From contig JAGAAS010000061.1 of assembly GCA_017615125.1 (NCBI GenBank), forward strand, positions 1 to 33,826: DNA of 33,826 nucleotides, given 5' to 3'. The notes under the pieces are model-generated. The model did no database searches. It saw only the letters and a list, made by a program, of their open reading frames with translations, and had not been told where the DNA came from. The stretch's first letter is position 1. The number at the start of each line of letters is the position of its first letter. Shown one piece after another: positions 8,452 to 17,885 of the stretch. Source of the stretch: Bacteroidaceae bacterium (GTDB lineage Bacteria; Bacteroidota; Bacteroidia; Bacteroidales; Bacteroidaceae). The position numbers and the translations under genes are program-made.

Positions 8452-11400
8452 TTACTTCACAAATACCTTGCGTGTCTCTCCGTTGCGCGTCTTAATGATG
8501 TTAAGACCCTTCTGCAACGAATCCATACGCACGCCAGAAACATTGTAGATTTCAGTATCTTCGCTTGTCAATGCCTCAAGGGTCTTGATGCCTGTCGTTC
8601 CTCTAAAGAAGAAGGCATTTGTTCCAGAAGCCTCCTCTTCAGGAACTTGAAGGTAAGCATGATTGGCCGTTACATTCGGCTGAGTTTCGCCCACCTTGAA
8701 GAATGCGACGCTTCCGCTGTGGTTCTGCAAAACATAGGAACCTACAGGAGCAGAAACTGTCTCGTAAACACCTGTCAGCAGACCGAAGGTGTAAGACTTT
8801 TCGTCAGCCAAATTGTATCCCTCAAATTCCTGGCTTACTGTACTTTCGCTATAGAGAAGCACGGGTTGGTTTGCAGGAATAATCGTTTCAACATCAAGAG
8901 TAAGGATCTCTTTTTCTTCAACCCCAGAGACAGTATATGCTGACACTCCAGCAGGGATAGTAACGTCAAACGGAGCAATGAAGGTTGCCCACTTGGCATC
9001 CGTAACAACCATTGTGACTTTCTCGGGAACAGCCTTCACAAGCGAAACGTTCGTCATCCAGGTGTTTCCAGTATTAGCAAGCGTCAGCACGTAGTTGCCT
9101 GCAGCACCAGTCTTAAACGTCACCTTGCCTGTTGCCCAATCGGAAGTAGAAGGATTGCCGGCAAATGTCTTACCACTCAGGCCATCCTCTCCGTTCAGTA
9201 CGGAAACGGTGACGCCCTTATTGGGATTCGCATCGTCATGTGAACGATAAACGAAAGTCAAGGTGTAATAGGTCTCAGCAGCCAACGGCATCGTGTACAC
9301 CCCTTGGTTGCCATACTGAAGCGAACCCGGCTGGTTGTAGTAGGCAGTTGCGTATGCACCTTCAATTTCTGAACGCATCTGTCCCCAAGCATTCGTGCGA
9401 GTCCATGCAAGGGGATAGTTGGCACCTTCCGTTACTGTTGCAAAGAGACCATTGAAGATAGCATCAACATCTTCTGTATTAGAAGTCCAAGTAGCAGATG
9501 TCAGTGCTGAAGTTGCATCCTGTACCTTCTCTTTCGTATTTCCATCTGCGAAGTCTGGATCAATAGCCTTAGCAGCAGCAAGGACCGTCAAAGCCTCCAC
9601 ATTATTATAAGGAGCAAATTCTCCCTTCTGGAATCCGAGCGTCTTCGCCTCTGCCGCAGAAATAGCTGAAGCGAGAGCAGCATAGTCGGTAGCATCTGCC
9701 ATCGGAACAGAGACAGCCTCTATCTGGACCAAACGGAAATCAGAAATGGAGAACCACTGGTACTGCGACTCCGTAGTAGCAGTTACCAATATCTCGGCAT
9801 CTTCGCCTGCCGTCTCAAATTCAAGGGATGCATCAGCCCAGCCGTTATTGAATACGTTGCCAGATGCTCCTGTGTGAGGAAGATCTGCAGAATACTCTCC
9901 TACCGACAATGTGAACGTTACGTTTTCAGCGGCACGTGCCTTCACGGTAAGCAGGTATTTTCCTGCTGGAATGACAACCGTCTGCTTCATCGTCGTTGTC
10001 CAAGCAGTTGAGCCCCAGCTACCACCGTCGAAGTACGAATGCGTTGCTGTTCCATCAGCATCTGTCCAAGGTTGGTTGCTTGCTGGGTCGTTCATATTCC
10101 CAGTGATTGTCCAGTCACCATTACTTGTCGGGTTGGTATAGTTAGCCATTCTTTCCGTATAATTTGCTGCGCCAACAACGCCCTCTGCCAACGCGTGGCT
10201 CTCGAAGTAAGCACGAAGAGCTGCGGGAATAGCTGTAGACTTTTCGCCTGCCTCGGCAGAAGTTGTGGGAGCTACGATAGCGGTTTCCCAGGCAGTCTTC
10301 TTCTCGGCAGAAGCATACTTCAACTCCTTATATAAAGGATAATAGAGGGCGTATGCTGCAGCATAGGCATCGTAGTTCGTCTTAGCTGCCGTAAAGGCTG
10401 AAGTAGCTGCTTGTAAAGTCTCGGTAGCTGCATCGATGGAAGCACTCGTAGTGCCTGGATTGGCGGCAATAGCTGCTTCAAGAGCCGCTTTTTCCGTTCC
10501 AGTAACATTTACGTAGGTTTCATTGGCGAGCGCATTCTGGGCATCGTTCAGTGCGATGTTGTAAGCGATCATCGAGATGTTAGCCTCGTTATCCGTGCGC
10601 ACTGTGGCGTTGCAGAAACTTACCCACATGTGATTCGTGGTAGCTACAGCAGTCACAGCAATATTAACAGTAGTTTCTCCACTAAGTGTAAACTTCACAT
10701 AGCGCCATTCCCAACCGCGTCCTGCGTTTCCGTTGGCATACGTGCCGTCGGAGGAGAAGTTCGTTGCACCGCTGGTGTCGATGCCGTAGCCAGTATCACC
10801 CTTCGGGAAGTCGTTTACTGTGCCCAGCGTTGCATTGCTCGATTTGTCTTTCACCACAAGACTCATCGTCACACCATCGTTTTTAGCTGTTCGTCCAGCC
10901 ACTTTGAACACGTAGTTGCCAGCGGGCAGCGTCACATCTTGATCGTAGCTGATGCTCCATGCGGAAGCTCCCCAATTTGAACTAGACTGCTCCAAATAAG
11001 TAGATTCATTGGTACCATCCCAATGTTGCCCCTTATTTGTAGCTGTTCCGCTGGAAGCGTTCCATGAACCTAATTCTACTTCGTATTTATAGGTATTAGT
11101 CGCCAGATTATACTCCATCACTTTCAGAGCCTGCGTGCTTGCAAGCACAGTGGCTGACGAAGAAGTTGATGTAGCAGCATAGCTGTCGGCTTCTGTTGCG
11201 TCAATGCCCAATGCTTTTGCCTTTGCTATCTCAGCGACAAGAGCATCGTAGTTAGCCTTTGCTGCCACAAATGCAGCCGTTGCTTCATTAAGCGTAGCTG
11301 TAGCTGCAATGTATTCTGCAAGCGTTGAAGGTTCGTCAGACTCTATTGCATCATGAAGAGCAGTCTTTTCGACTCCGATAACGTTGGCGTAGTCGGTATT

Positions 11401-12543
11401 AATATATGCCTGAGAGGCAGCTGCCTGCGCGGCTTCCCAATCAAGGATTGAAGATGAATTCTGAGCTAAATTGATAACATCTCCAGGACCATAATAGGTT
11501 AACGAAACATTGTCAATACCCATCCAGTTAGCTGTTTCTGTTGTCTGCTCCAAGCCAACCTCTACAGAATTGTTTTCAACAACAGTCCAAACCTCATAGG
11601 ATGTTGGATCTCCCGTTGTAAGGTAAACTTTATCATCGTTAGCAAAGACATACTGGCTTTCGTTCGGATCAGCAAGTTTGTTGACGAAGGCAGCAATCTT
11701 AAGTTTATAAGTTCCATTCGGAATGTTATTGATGGTCTGGTACATCTTGTTGACCAGAGGACTGCCGTTCCAGTTCTCGTAGAAGTTTCCCGTGAAGGCG
11801 CCCGACTGGTTGTTAGCCGTCTGATTATTTTGGAAGCTTCCTGTCCTACTCCAGCCACCGATGCCGCCGTCAAACGTACCGTTGACAACAAAGTCAGTCA
11901 CTATGCCGTTTGTAGCCGAAGCATCTGACAACTCTCCCATATCAAGGGAAGATTGCATCAGCTTAAGATGGCTGACGTAAAGAACCGGGGTGTTTGCACC
12001 TCCAATATTATTTGAACCAGTACCATAGCCTAGACTTACTTTTACATCAGATGCATCAAAGACATCGAACTCAATAGTATGCGTAGTCCAAGTTGTCGAA
12101 GAGGACATCCATTCCGTAAAGCTGTCCGTATACCTCTTACCTGCGACTTCAACATAAAACAAATTGTTGTACGACGCACTTGATGTATTTCCATTGGTGT
12201 TTTCAACATCAAAACTCAAATTGTAAGTTCCAACGGGCAATGAATTCATTTTCTGGAAGAAAGAAGCATAATTTGTCGACCATCGACATTCAAACCCCAG
12301 ACAATACTCAGTAGCCAAATGAGTGTCATCTTTTGTAGAAACAGCTCCGTTGGTATTAACCTGATAAGTTCCAATCAAACCGTTACCAAAATCTTTGTAT
12401 TGATCGGAGACAGACGCCGTCCATCCATCAGTGGAGGAAAAGTCGGCATTCGTAAGGTAGGTGCTGGTGACGTTTGTCTGAGCACTTACCGTCAGCGCAA
12501 GCATGACTGTGCATGCAAAAAATAAAAATCGTTTCATTTTCAT
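8452..12543 (-). CDS. Large secreted multidomain protein with beta-sandwich and FIVAR-like helical modules
   Basis: A 1363-residue protein with a clear signal peptide (basic start, hydrophobic core, cleavage near VSAQ). At least four carbohydrate-binding-like beta-sandwich modules can be seen. They start near TNADFSSTDGW (residue 30), VNGTFDGGIGGWSR (220), YKYEVELGSWNASSG (480) and NPTSNGDWTITGNMND (800), each ending in a W-x-x-I/F-x-D-x-R/S-L type strand. A further jelly-roll-like region spans about 1020-1160. Alanine-rich helical segments (for example LNEATAAFVAAKANYDAL) separate them and resemble FIVAR spacers. The C-terminus YNVSGVRMDSLQKGLNI...RKVFVK is the short tail common on exported Bacteroidales proteins and similar to type IX sorting domains. 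No catalytic domain is recognisable, so it probably binds or adheres to polysaccharide. It has its own promoter and a leader of about 140 nt. Confidence 0.8.
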   Translation of the reverse strand: MKMKRFLFFACTVMLALTVSAQTNVTSTYLTNADFSSTDGWTASVSDQYKDFGNGLIGTYQVNTNGAVSTKDDTHLATEYCLGFECRWSTNYASFFQKMNSLPVGTYNLSFDVENTNGNTSSASYNNLFYVEVAGKRYTDSFTEWMSSSTTWTTHTIEFDVFDASDVKVSLGYGTGSNNIGGANTPVLYVSHLKLMQSSLDMGELSDASATNGIVTDFVVNGTFDGGIGGWSRTGSFQNNQTANNQSGAFTGNFYENWNGSPLVNKMYQTINNIPNGTYKLKIAAFVNKLADPNESQYVFANDDKVYLTTGDPTSYEVWTVVENNSVEVGLEQTTETANWMGIDNVSLTYYGPGDVINLAQNSSSILDWEAAQAAASQAYINTDYANVIGVEKTALHDAIESDEPSTLAEYIAATATLNEATAAFVAAKANYDALVAEIAKAKALGIDATEADSYAATSTSSSATVLASTQALKVMEYNLATNTYKYEVELGSWNASSGTATNKGQHWDGTNESTYLEQSSSNWGASAWSISYDQDVTLPAGNYVFKVAGRTAKNDGVTMSLVVKDKSSNATLGTVNDFPKGDTGYGIDTSGATNFSSDGTYANGNAGRGWEWRYVKFTLSGETTVNIAVTAVATTNHMWVSFCNATVRTDNEANISMIAYNIALNDAQNALANETYVNVTGTEKAALEAAIAANPGTTSASIDAATETLQAATSAFTAAKTNYDAYAAAYALYYPLYKELKYASAEKKTAWETAIVAPTTSAEAGEKSTAIPAALRAYFESHALAEGVVGAANYTERMANYTNPTSNGDWTITGNMNDPASNQPWTDADGTATHSYFDGGSWGSTAWTTTMKQTVVIPAGKYLLTVKARAAENVTFTLSVGEYSADLPHTGASGNVFNNGWADASLEFETAGEDAEILVTATTESQYQWFSISDFRLVQIEAVSVPMADATDYAALASAISAAEAKTLGFQKGEFAPYNNVEALTVLAAAKAIDPDFADGNTKEKVQDATSALTSATWTSNTEDVDAIFNGLFATVTEGANYPLAWTRTNAWGQMRSEIEGAYATAYYNQPGSLQYGNQGVYTMPLAAETYYTLTFVYRSHDDANPNKGVTVSVLNGEDGLSGKTFAGNPSTSDWATGKVTFKTGAAGNYVLTLANTGNTWMTNVSLVKAVPEKVTMVVTDAKWATFIAPFDVTIPAGVSAYTVSGVEEKEILTLDVETIIPANQPVLLYSESTVSQEFEGYNLADEKSYTFGLLTGVYETVSAPVGSYVLQNHSGSVAFFKVGETQPNVTANHAYLQVPEEEASGTNAFFFRGTTGIKTLEALTSEDTEIYNVSGVRMDSLQKGLNIIKTRNGETRKVFVK

Positions 12544-12685
12544 TGAAAAAAGTTAATTATTATAAATGTATCTATTTTAGGAAATAAAAAAAGACTTGAT
12601 GCTAAAAAAGGGTTCAACGATAGTTGTGAAAATGTTTTTCAAGTTATTCTCTTCTTCGTACGACAAAAAAACGTATAATTCGGTT

Positions 12686-12716
12686 CAAAGGTAGTATATA
12701 TATTTGAGAATTCAAA
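12686..12716 (-). promoter_or_regulatory. Promoter of the large secreted protein gene
   Basis: On the minus strand TTTG (12716-12713) and TACCTTTG (12693-12686) are spaced by 19 nt, an exact consensus match. The leader to the start codon at 12543 is about 135-140 nt, long for this organism, and AT-rich. Confidence 0.8.
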
Positions 12717-12840
12717 ACAATACAAGTTTTTTTTGAAATACACTCGTGAACTCAGATTCAGCAAGAGCAATGTCTTATCTACGAAAGCTTTTTCTGCTTC
12801 TTTGACGCTCAGGAAAAAAGAGGCTATAATATATTAAAAG

Positions 12841-12910
12841 GAGAAAGGATTATGGAGAAGGGAAAAATAATTATGGAGAAAGAAAAAAACTTTTTCCCTT
12901 CTCCATAATT
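12841..12910. repeat. Interspersed repeat, copy B, with terminator-like hairpin
   Basis: Two direct units (ATTATGGAGAAGGGAAAAA at 12849-12867 and AATTATGGAGAAAGAAAAAA from 12869) are followed by one inverted unit, TTTTTCCCTTCTCCATAATT at 12891-12910. Unit 2 and unit 3 form a 20-bp near-perfect hairpin with almost no loop. It lies downstream of the minus-strand membrane-protein gene (end 12970) and could end its transcript. It is the simplest copy of the family and lacks the CTCGCCG core. The rest of 12717-12840 is AT-rich with nothing recognised. Confidence 0.7.
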
Positions 12911-12969
12911 AATAGTGTCTAAAGAAACGTTCTAAAGTCACTCTCCGCAGCATTTTCCCCAGCGGGGAA

Positions 12970-14115
12970 TCAGAGTTTTCCGTCTGTGTAAAAATAGTGC
13001 CAGTAGGTCTTGCCGAAGCGGAGATAGCGGGTGTTGCTGTTTACAACGGGTTGCAGGCGACGGTTGTTCATGATGGACTTGTATTCCGCATAAGCTGGCT
13101 CCAGCTCGGCATCGTGGTAGGTGTATTCGGTGCTGGGATAGAGATCGTAATAGAGAAGCCAAGCCTCCCGGTAGTGCACAGGAGCAAGGGTGTCGCCCAG
13201 CACCTGGGGAGGGAACTCTCTGGCAAAGGTTTCTATACGCCTGTCCAACAGCAAGGATGCGATGTAGAGGTCACGGCTGAAGGCGTTGTCGTTCTGCTTG
13301 TAAAGTCTGCTGCAATAGGCCATCGCCGTCTCGCCTCCGTAGGCTTCGGTGCCTGTCATCTTGTAGAAGACAGGAGCTCCGTAGGCTTCCGTCTGATTGA
13401 TAAAACGATTGACGAGCAACCCGTTGGCGCCATACGGCTGCGGATATGAGAAGAGTTTGTTTCCCGAATCGCCGTTACGCACGCAGGCAACATTGCGAAG
13501 AGCTGTAAGCGCAGGCGTCGTCTCAAGAGAGCGCTCTCCCACCTTTGCAACCTTCTCGTAACGTCCTGCATTTGCATAGCGGAATGCTGCAAGCTCCATG
13601 TGCTCGGCTGCATTGTGATTGGTAAACGCTACGCAAAGCACGGCAGAAAGGGCATAAATGAGGAAGTTGGGCCAAAGCATATTGGCCATAGGCATCTTCG
13701 TCTTCTGCCGGGCACCGCTGTCAAGCCAGGCAACAAACAGCACAACGCCGAGAGTAGCTATTCCAATCCAAATCCATTTTCCTAGTGAGTAGCTCATCGT
13801 ACGGATGTTCACATCGGTAGCAAAAGAGAGCAACATGAACGAGGGAAGGAAGGAAACCATCTCCCACATTCCGCGTAGACGGAAGACCATCGAAACGAGC
13901 TTCTTCACTACCAGCAGCAACGCCGATATGACGATAGCTGTCACGAGGGCATTGTTCTTCGTCTGCCCGTGCGACCATGCTTCCTGCACCATTGCTATCA
14001 AATCGCGCTGGAAAAGGAGGACGAAGAAGAAAACAAACAGCACGAAGAGGAAATCGCAAAGGATGCGGATGACCTTGAATCGTTGCAGCTGCAAGTTATC
14101 GACGTACACTTTCAT
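12970..14115 (-). CDS. Multi-span membrane protein of unknown function
   Basis: A 381-residue protein. About five hydrophobic segments occupy the first 170 residues, beginning with FLFVLFVFFFVLLF near residue 23, AIVISALLLVV near 60 and WIWIGIATLGVVLFVAW near 113. The rest is soluble, from NHNAAEHMELAAFRYANAGRYEKV onward, a helical repeat-like stretch recalling TPR or alpha-solenoid packing (YANAGRYEKVAKVGE). It may belong to the Bacteroidales DUF6057-like membrane proteins, but I am not sure. It is the last gene of a minus-strand cluster, 32 bp after glgB. Membrane location is well supported; function is not. Start ATG 14115 gives a sensible cytoplasmic N-terminus before the first span. Confidence 0.8.
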   Translation of the reverse strand: MKVYVDNLQLQRFKVIRILCDFLFVLFVFFFVLLFQRDLIAMVQEAWSHGQTKNNALVTAIVISALLLVVKKLVSMVFRLRGMWEMVSFLPSFMLLSFATDVNIRTMSYSLGKWIWIGIATLGVVLFVAWLDSGARQKTKMPMANMLWPNFLIYALSAVLCVAFTNHNAAEHMELAAFRYANAGRYEKVAKVGERSLETTPALTALRNVACVRNGDSGNKLFSYPQPYGANGLLVNRFINQTEAYGAPVFYKMTGTEAYGGETAMAYCSRLYKQNDNAFSRDLYIASLLLDRRIETFAREFPPQVLGDTLAPVHYREAWLLYYDLYPSTEYTYHDAELEPAYAEYKSIMNNRRLQPVVNSNTRYLRFGKTYWHYFYTDGKL

Positions 14116-14147
14116 AAATAAAGAAGGAGCCGAGAAGTGTTATTGAT

Positions 14148-16157
14148 TCATGATTTTTTCTTACGCAAAACGACGGCTGTACGAGCGGGAATGTAAAGCT
14201 GCAGCCATTCCTTGCGCTGACGACGGTAGAGCGGATCGGGCATAGAGAAATGCACTACCGATGAGTCGGTGAGCCCGTTGCCTCCGAAAACAGGATTGTC
14301 AGTATTGAGAACCTCCTTCCACGCTCCCCGAGGAACAAGGAGCCCGTAGTCGTTGAAGGACTTCACAGGATTGAAGTTGAATACAAACAACAAGTCGCCC
14401 CTGACGTATGCAAGAATCTGGTCTCCGTCGTTTCTGCATACAGGCTTTATTTCCGTCTTCTCAAAGCCGTGAACAGCACTGATGAGCTCAATCATAGCTT
14501 TGTCGAAGAGCCCGAGATAGCTATAGCAGAGCTCTTCCCTGTCGCGCAGGCTCCATTGACGCCGTGCGTACTTGTGGCTCCAGCCGTTACCCTGACGCGG
14601 GAAGTCAATCCACTCGGGATGTCCGAACTCATTGCCCATGAAGTTCAAGTAACCGCCGTTGATGGTAGATGCCGTAAGCAGGCGAATCATCTTATGAAGG
14701 GCAATTCCACGATTAGCCGTGTAATTCTCATCTCCCTTGCGGAAATGCCAGTACATGTCGGCATCCACCAAGCGGAAGATGATGGTTTTGTCGCCCACGA
14801 GGGCTTGGTCGTGACTCTCGGCATAAGAGATTGTCTTCTCGTCGGAACGCCGGTTCGTTACCTCCCAGAACATCGACGACGGTTTCCAGTCTTCATCGAT
14901 ACACTCCTTGATAGTCTTTATCCAATAGTCGGGAATGTTCATCGCCATACGGTAGTCGAAGCCGTATCCGCCATCGGCAGTGGGTGCTGCCAACCCGGGC
15001 ATACCAGAAACTTCCTCAGCAATAGTGATTGCTTGGGGATTAACCTCGTGAACCAGCGCATTTGCCAACGTGAGGTAACAAATCGCATCCCCGTCTTCAT
15101 TCAGATTATAGTAGTGGCTATAGTCGGTAAAGGCTGCGCCAAGCCCGTGATCCCTGTAAATCATCGAAGTGACTCCGTCGAAACGGAACCCATCGAAACG
15201 ATATTCATCCAGCCAGAAGCGGCAGTTGGAAAGAAGGAAGTGGATGACATCGTCGTTGGCGTAGTCGAAGCAGAGCGAATCCCACGCGGAATGGACGTGT
15301 CTGTCTCCAGGATAGAAGTACTGATTGGGATCACCTGCTAAGTTGCCAAGTCCTTCATTTTCATTCTTCACCGCGTGGGATTGAACAAGGTCCATAATTA
15401 CGGCAATACCCTGAGCGTGAGCCTCGTCGATGAGACGCTTGAGTTCCTCGGGTGTTCCGCAACGCGACGAAGCTGCAAAGAAGTTCGAGACGTGATATCC
15501 GAAGCTCCCGTAATAGGGATGTTCCTGAATAGCCATTATCTGCAGGCAGTTGTACCCCGCTTCCTTGACACGCGGAAGCACGTTCTCCCTGAACTCATCG
15601 TAGGTGCCCACTTTCTCCTCCTCCTGCGCCATTCCGATGTGGCATTCGTAGATGAGCAAAGGGGATTTCTTCGGGCGGAAACGTTTCGTTTTGAAGACAA
15701 AGGGCGTTTCAGGTTCCCATACCTGCGCGCTGAAGAGCTTTGTCTGCTCGTCCTGAACCACACGACGAACGTAGGCGGGAATCCGCTCACCGCTGCCCCC
15801 TTCCCAGTAGACTTTCATCTTGTAATGCTGTCCGTGCTGGATAGCGTCGGCAGGCAGGAGTACCTCCCAGTCGCCATGCAGGTTAAGCCGCTTAAGCTCA
15901 TAGGCGGGCATCTCGGCCCATCCGTTGAAGTCGCCAACAAGAAAGATGCGCGTGGCGTTGGGAGCCCATTCACGGAAGGCCCATCCCTGAGGCGTGCGAT
16001 GAAGTCCGTAATAGAGATGTCCTTGTGCAAACTCTGAAAGGGTTTGCTTTCCGTTGTGGGTGAGCTGCGCGAGACGCTGCTCATAGTATTCTTGCCTTCC
16101 TTCGATGGCTGGAGCGTAGGGCTGCAGCCAAGGGTCGTTTTCGAGAATTCTAAGCAT
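14148..16157 (-). CDS. glgB: 1,4-alpha-glucan branching enzyme (GH13, eukaryote-like type)
   Basis: Cuts alpha-1,4-glucan chains and rejoins them as alpha-1,6 branches during glycogen synthesis in the cytoplasm. The 669-residue protein has an N-terminal CBM48 region (FREWAPNATRIFLVGDFNGW near residue 62). A GH13 barrel follows, starting at IYECHIGMAQEEEKVGTY, with the catalytic signature DEYRFDGFRFDGVTSM (nucleophile Asp near 322), the acid/base Glu in TIAEEVSGMPGL near 379 and ESHDQALVGDK near 446. A C-terminal beta domain ends in PARTAVVL. Length and motifs such as YYGSFGYHVSNFF fit the GH13_8 subgroup that includes the eukaryotic enzymes and many Bacteroidetes ones. The gene begins 5 bp after the YhcH-family gene, so translation is probably coupled. 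Confidence 0.96.
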   Translation of the reverse strand: MLRILENDPWLQPYAPAIEGRQEYYEQRLAQLTHNGKQTLSEFAQGHLYYGLHRTPQGWAFREWAPNATRIFLVGDFNGWAEMPAYELKRLNLHGDWEVLLPADAIQHGQHYKMKVYWEGGSGERIPAYVRRVVQDEQTKLFSAQVWEPETPFVFKTKRFRPKKSPLLIYECHIGMAQEEEKVGTYDEFRENVLPRVKEAGYNCLQIMAIQEHPYYGSFGYHVSNFFAASSRCGTPEELKRLIDEAHAQGIAVIMDLVQSHAVKNENEGLGNLAGDPNQYFYPGDRHVHSAWDSLCFDYANDDVIHFLLSNCRFWLDEYRFDGFRFDGVTSMIYRDHGLGAAFTDYSHYYNLNEDGDAICYLTLANALVHEVNPQAITIAEEVSGMPGLAAPTADGGYGFDYRMAMNIPDYWIKTIKECIDEDWKPSSMFWEVTNRRSDEKTISYAESHDQALVGDKTIIFRLVDADMYWHFRKGDENYTANRGIALHKMIRLLTASTINGGYLNFMGNEFGHPEWIDFPRQGNGWSHKYARRQWSLRDREELCYSYLGLFDKAMIELISAVHGFEKTEIKPVCRNDGDQILAYVRGDLLFVFNFNPVKSFNDYGLLVPRGAWKEVLNTDNPVFGGNGLTDSSVVHFSMPDPLYRRQRKEWLQLYIPARTAVVLRKKKS

Positions 16158-16162
16158 GGGTT

Positions 16163-16603
16163 TCAGACCTTTACCTTTACGATTATCTTCTTGACTCCAG
16201 TCGGCGTGATGCCAGGAGCGTGTCCATCGGTGGGGAGGAAAATGGCAAACATACCGAGCTTCAATGTAACGTACTGTGAAGCCAATCCAGGATAGAAGGC
16301 GATGTCGTTATCGGCATCGTATGTCGTCTCGGGCAGTTCCTTTGCTGGGGTATAGCCCATCGTCTCTTCTCCCGAGAGAGGGAGTTGGATGTCGATGAAC
16401 TCAATATGCGTCTCCAGCAGGGCTGCCTCCTTGGCCTTGGGTGGTACCTGATTGACGTTGACGATGAGTTTTCCTTCCTCAAGCACAATCTTCCCGGGTT
16501 CGAGAGCCAGGAGGTCGGTGCTTTGCAGGTAGGCAATGGCCTTTGGGAAAAGGGGGTTGAGTGAGGCGTAAGCGCTCAGGTTTTCTACGGTGTCGATGAT
16601 CAT
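16163..16603 (-). CDS. YhcH/YjgK/YiaL-family protein
   Basis: A small cupin-like protein of 146 residues. Members of this family are associated with sugar or sialic-acid metabolism and anomer handling; the exact reaction is not settled. The conserved pattern is visible: LLETHIEFIDIQLPLSGEE (histidine and acidic residues of the putative metal site, residues 62-80) and FAIFLPTDGHAPGI with the second histidine near residue 127. The start ATG at 16603 gives the typical opening MIIDTVENLSAYA. It sits between a MORN protein (21 bp upstream) and glgB (5 bp downstream) in a minus-strand operon, so a link to glucan or sugar handling is possible, but this is inference from position. Confidence 0.88.
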   Translation of the reverse strand: MIIDTVENLSAYASLNPLFPKAIAYLQSTDLLALEPGKIVLEEGKLIVNVNQVPPKAKEAALLETHIEFIDIQLPLSGEETMGYTPAKELPETTYDADNDIAFYPGLASQYVTLKLGMFAIFLPTDGHAPGITPTGVKKIIVKVKV

Positions 16604-16624
16604 GTCTTCTTTGTTTTATCTTAA

Positions 16625-17719
16625 TTATTGTTTCTTATCCTGATAGGTAACGGTGCGGAGCTTCTTGCCCTCAGCATCGTATTCGGTGAACTCTCCCCTG
16701 CGTGCGCCTTGGTCGAAGTTGCCCGTAAGCCTGTGTCCGTCACTTCCGCTGATGATGTTGCCCTTGCCGTGCGGTGCTCCTTCGTGCCATTCTCCCCGAT
16801 AAGCTCCGCCGTCTTCACGCGTGAGGGTTCCGTGTCCTTCGAAGCGTCCTTCCTTCCATTGTCCCTTGTAGCTGTCGCCGTTGGCCCATGTGTAGGTTCC
16901 TTCACCCTGTATGATTCCGTCGTTCACGTTTCCTTCGTACTTGTCTCCGTTGGCATAGTCATAGACGCCGGTGCCTGTTCGTTTGCCATTGCGGTACTCG
17001 CCCTCGTAGATGTCGCCGTTGCTAAAGGTGTAGCGCCCGTGTCCGTTCATCGTTCCGTCGCGCCACTGGCCCTCATAAACGTCTCCGTTGGCAAAGTGAC
17101 ACGTCCCCTTGCCGTTGCGCTGGTCGTTGCGCCACTCTCCCTCGTAGCGTGTACCGTCGGGGGTGAACATCTTACCTTCGCCCACCTTGCAGTCGTCCTT
17201 CCAGTGACCATTGTACGTGTCGCCGTTGGCCCACGAGTAGCTGCCCATGTCGTTGCGCTGCCCGTTCTCCCACATGCCCATGTAGCTGTCGCCGTTGGCA
17301 TAGGTCATCGTGCCGTAGCCGTGAATAACGCCCTGCGTGAAATAGCCCTCATAGGTGTTGCCGTTGGCAAACTGGCGGATTCCCTTGCCGTGAGGCTTGT
17401 TCTGACTCCACTCGCCCGAGTAGGAAGAGCCGTCCTTGTAGGTGTAGGTGCCCTGCCCTTCGCGCTTGCCTTTCACGAACCCGCCCTCGTAGTGTTCGCC
17501 GTTTTCATACACTTGCTCTCCCACTCCGTTGGGCACGAGGTTGAGGATGGATTCTCCTTTGTAGTACGAGCCGTCGCGCAACTTGATTACCTTCGACGAG
17601 TTCCGCACGGTGCTGTCGGCATCGGCAGATAGGTTATTGCCTGTCTGCGCACCCAAAGGAGCGGCGTTGGATGTAAGGAGGATAAGTATGGAGAGAGAAA
17701 GAAATAATGTCTGTTTCAT
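16625..17719 (-). CDS. Secreted MORN-repeat protein
   Basis: A 364-residue protein with an N-terminal signal peptide (LFLSLSILILLTSNAAPLGAQ). About 12-13 MORN repeats of 23 residues follow from roughly residue 50 to 345, pattern YEGEWRNGKRNGKGTYTFANGD. MORN repeats form extended beta structures used for membrane or protein contacts; the partner here is unknown. ATG 17719 (MKQTLFL) is preferred over an in-frame GTG at 17728. It is the first gene of a cluster with the YhcH-family gene, glgB and a membrane protein, and has its own consensus promoter. The regular repeat also creates a long open frame on the opposite strand, which is not a gene. Confidence 0.9.
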   Translation of the reverse strand: MKQTLFLSLSILILLTSNAAPLGAQTGNNLSADADSTVRNSSKVIKLRDGSYYKGESILNLVPNGVGEQVYENGEHYEGGFVKGKREGQGTYTYKDGSSYSGEWSQNKPHGKGIRQFANGNTYEGYFTQGVIHGYGTMTYANGDSYMGMWENGQRNDMGSYSWANGDTYNGHWKDDCKVGEGKMFTPDGTRYEGEWRNDQRNGKGTCHFANGDVYEGQWRDGTMNGHGRYTFSNGDIYEGEYRNGKRTGTGVYDYANGDKYEGNVNDGIIQGEGTYTWANGDSYKGQWKEGRFEGHGTLTREDGGAYRGEWHEGAPHGKGNIISGSDGHRLTGNFDQGARRGEFTEYDAEGKKLRTVTYQDKKQ

Positions 17720-17744
17720 TATGCACACATTTTACATAGTACGG

Positions 17745-17776
17745 CAAAGATAGGGCATTGTCGGGAATAATGCAAA
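17745..17776 (-). promoter_or_regulatory. Promoter of the MORN-yhcH-glgB cluster
   Basis: On the minus strand TTTG (17776-17773) is followed after 20 nt by TATCTTTG (17752-17745). The transcription start would be about 20 nt ahead of ATG 17719. No promoter is evident between the four genes, which suggests one transcript. Confidence 0.8.
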
Positions 17777-17885
17777 TAAATTTGCATTTATCAACAAACA
17801 TTACGGGAATGAGATGATTGGCTTCTGTCGCCCACGTGTGACAATAACGCAGCTGACAGATTGGAAAAGCGTGCTGTACAGCTTC

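Noticed and set aside
8002-8943. A 313-codon plus-strand frame spanning the end of the repeat gene and part of the large minus-strand gene
   Set aside because: It crosses a strong bidirectional terminator and overlaps two better-supported genes in other frames.
14469-15341. A 290-codon plus-strand frame opposite glgB
   Set aside because: GlgB motifs are intact on the minus strand and the opposite product has no recognisable features.
16628-17632. A 334-codon plus-strand open frame opposite the MORN-repeat gene
   Set aside because: It arises from the regular 69-bp MORN periodicity. Its translation is valine- and alanine-rich without domains, while the minus strand gives perfect MORN repeats.
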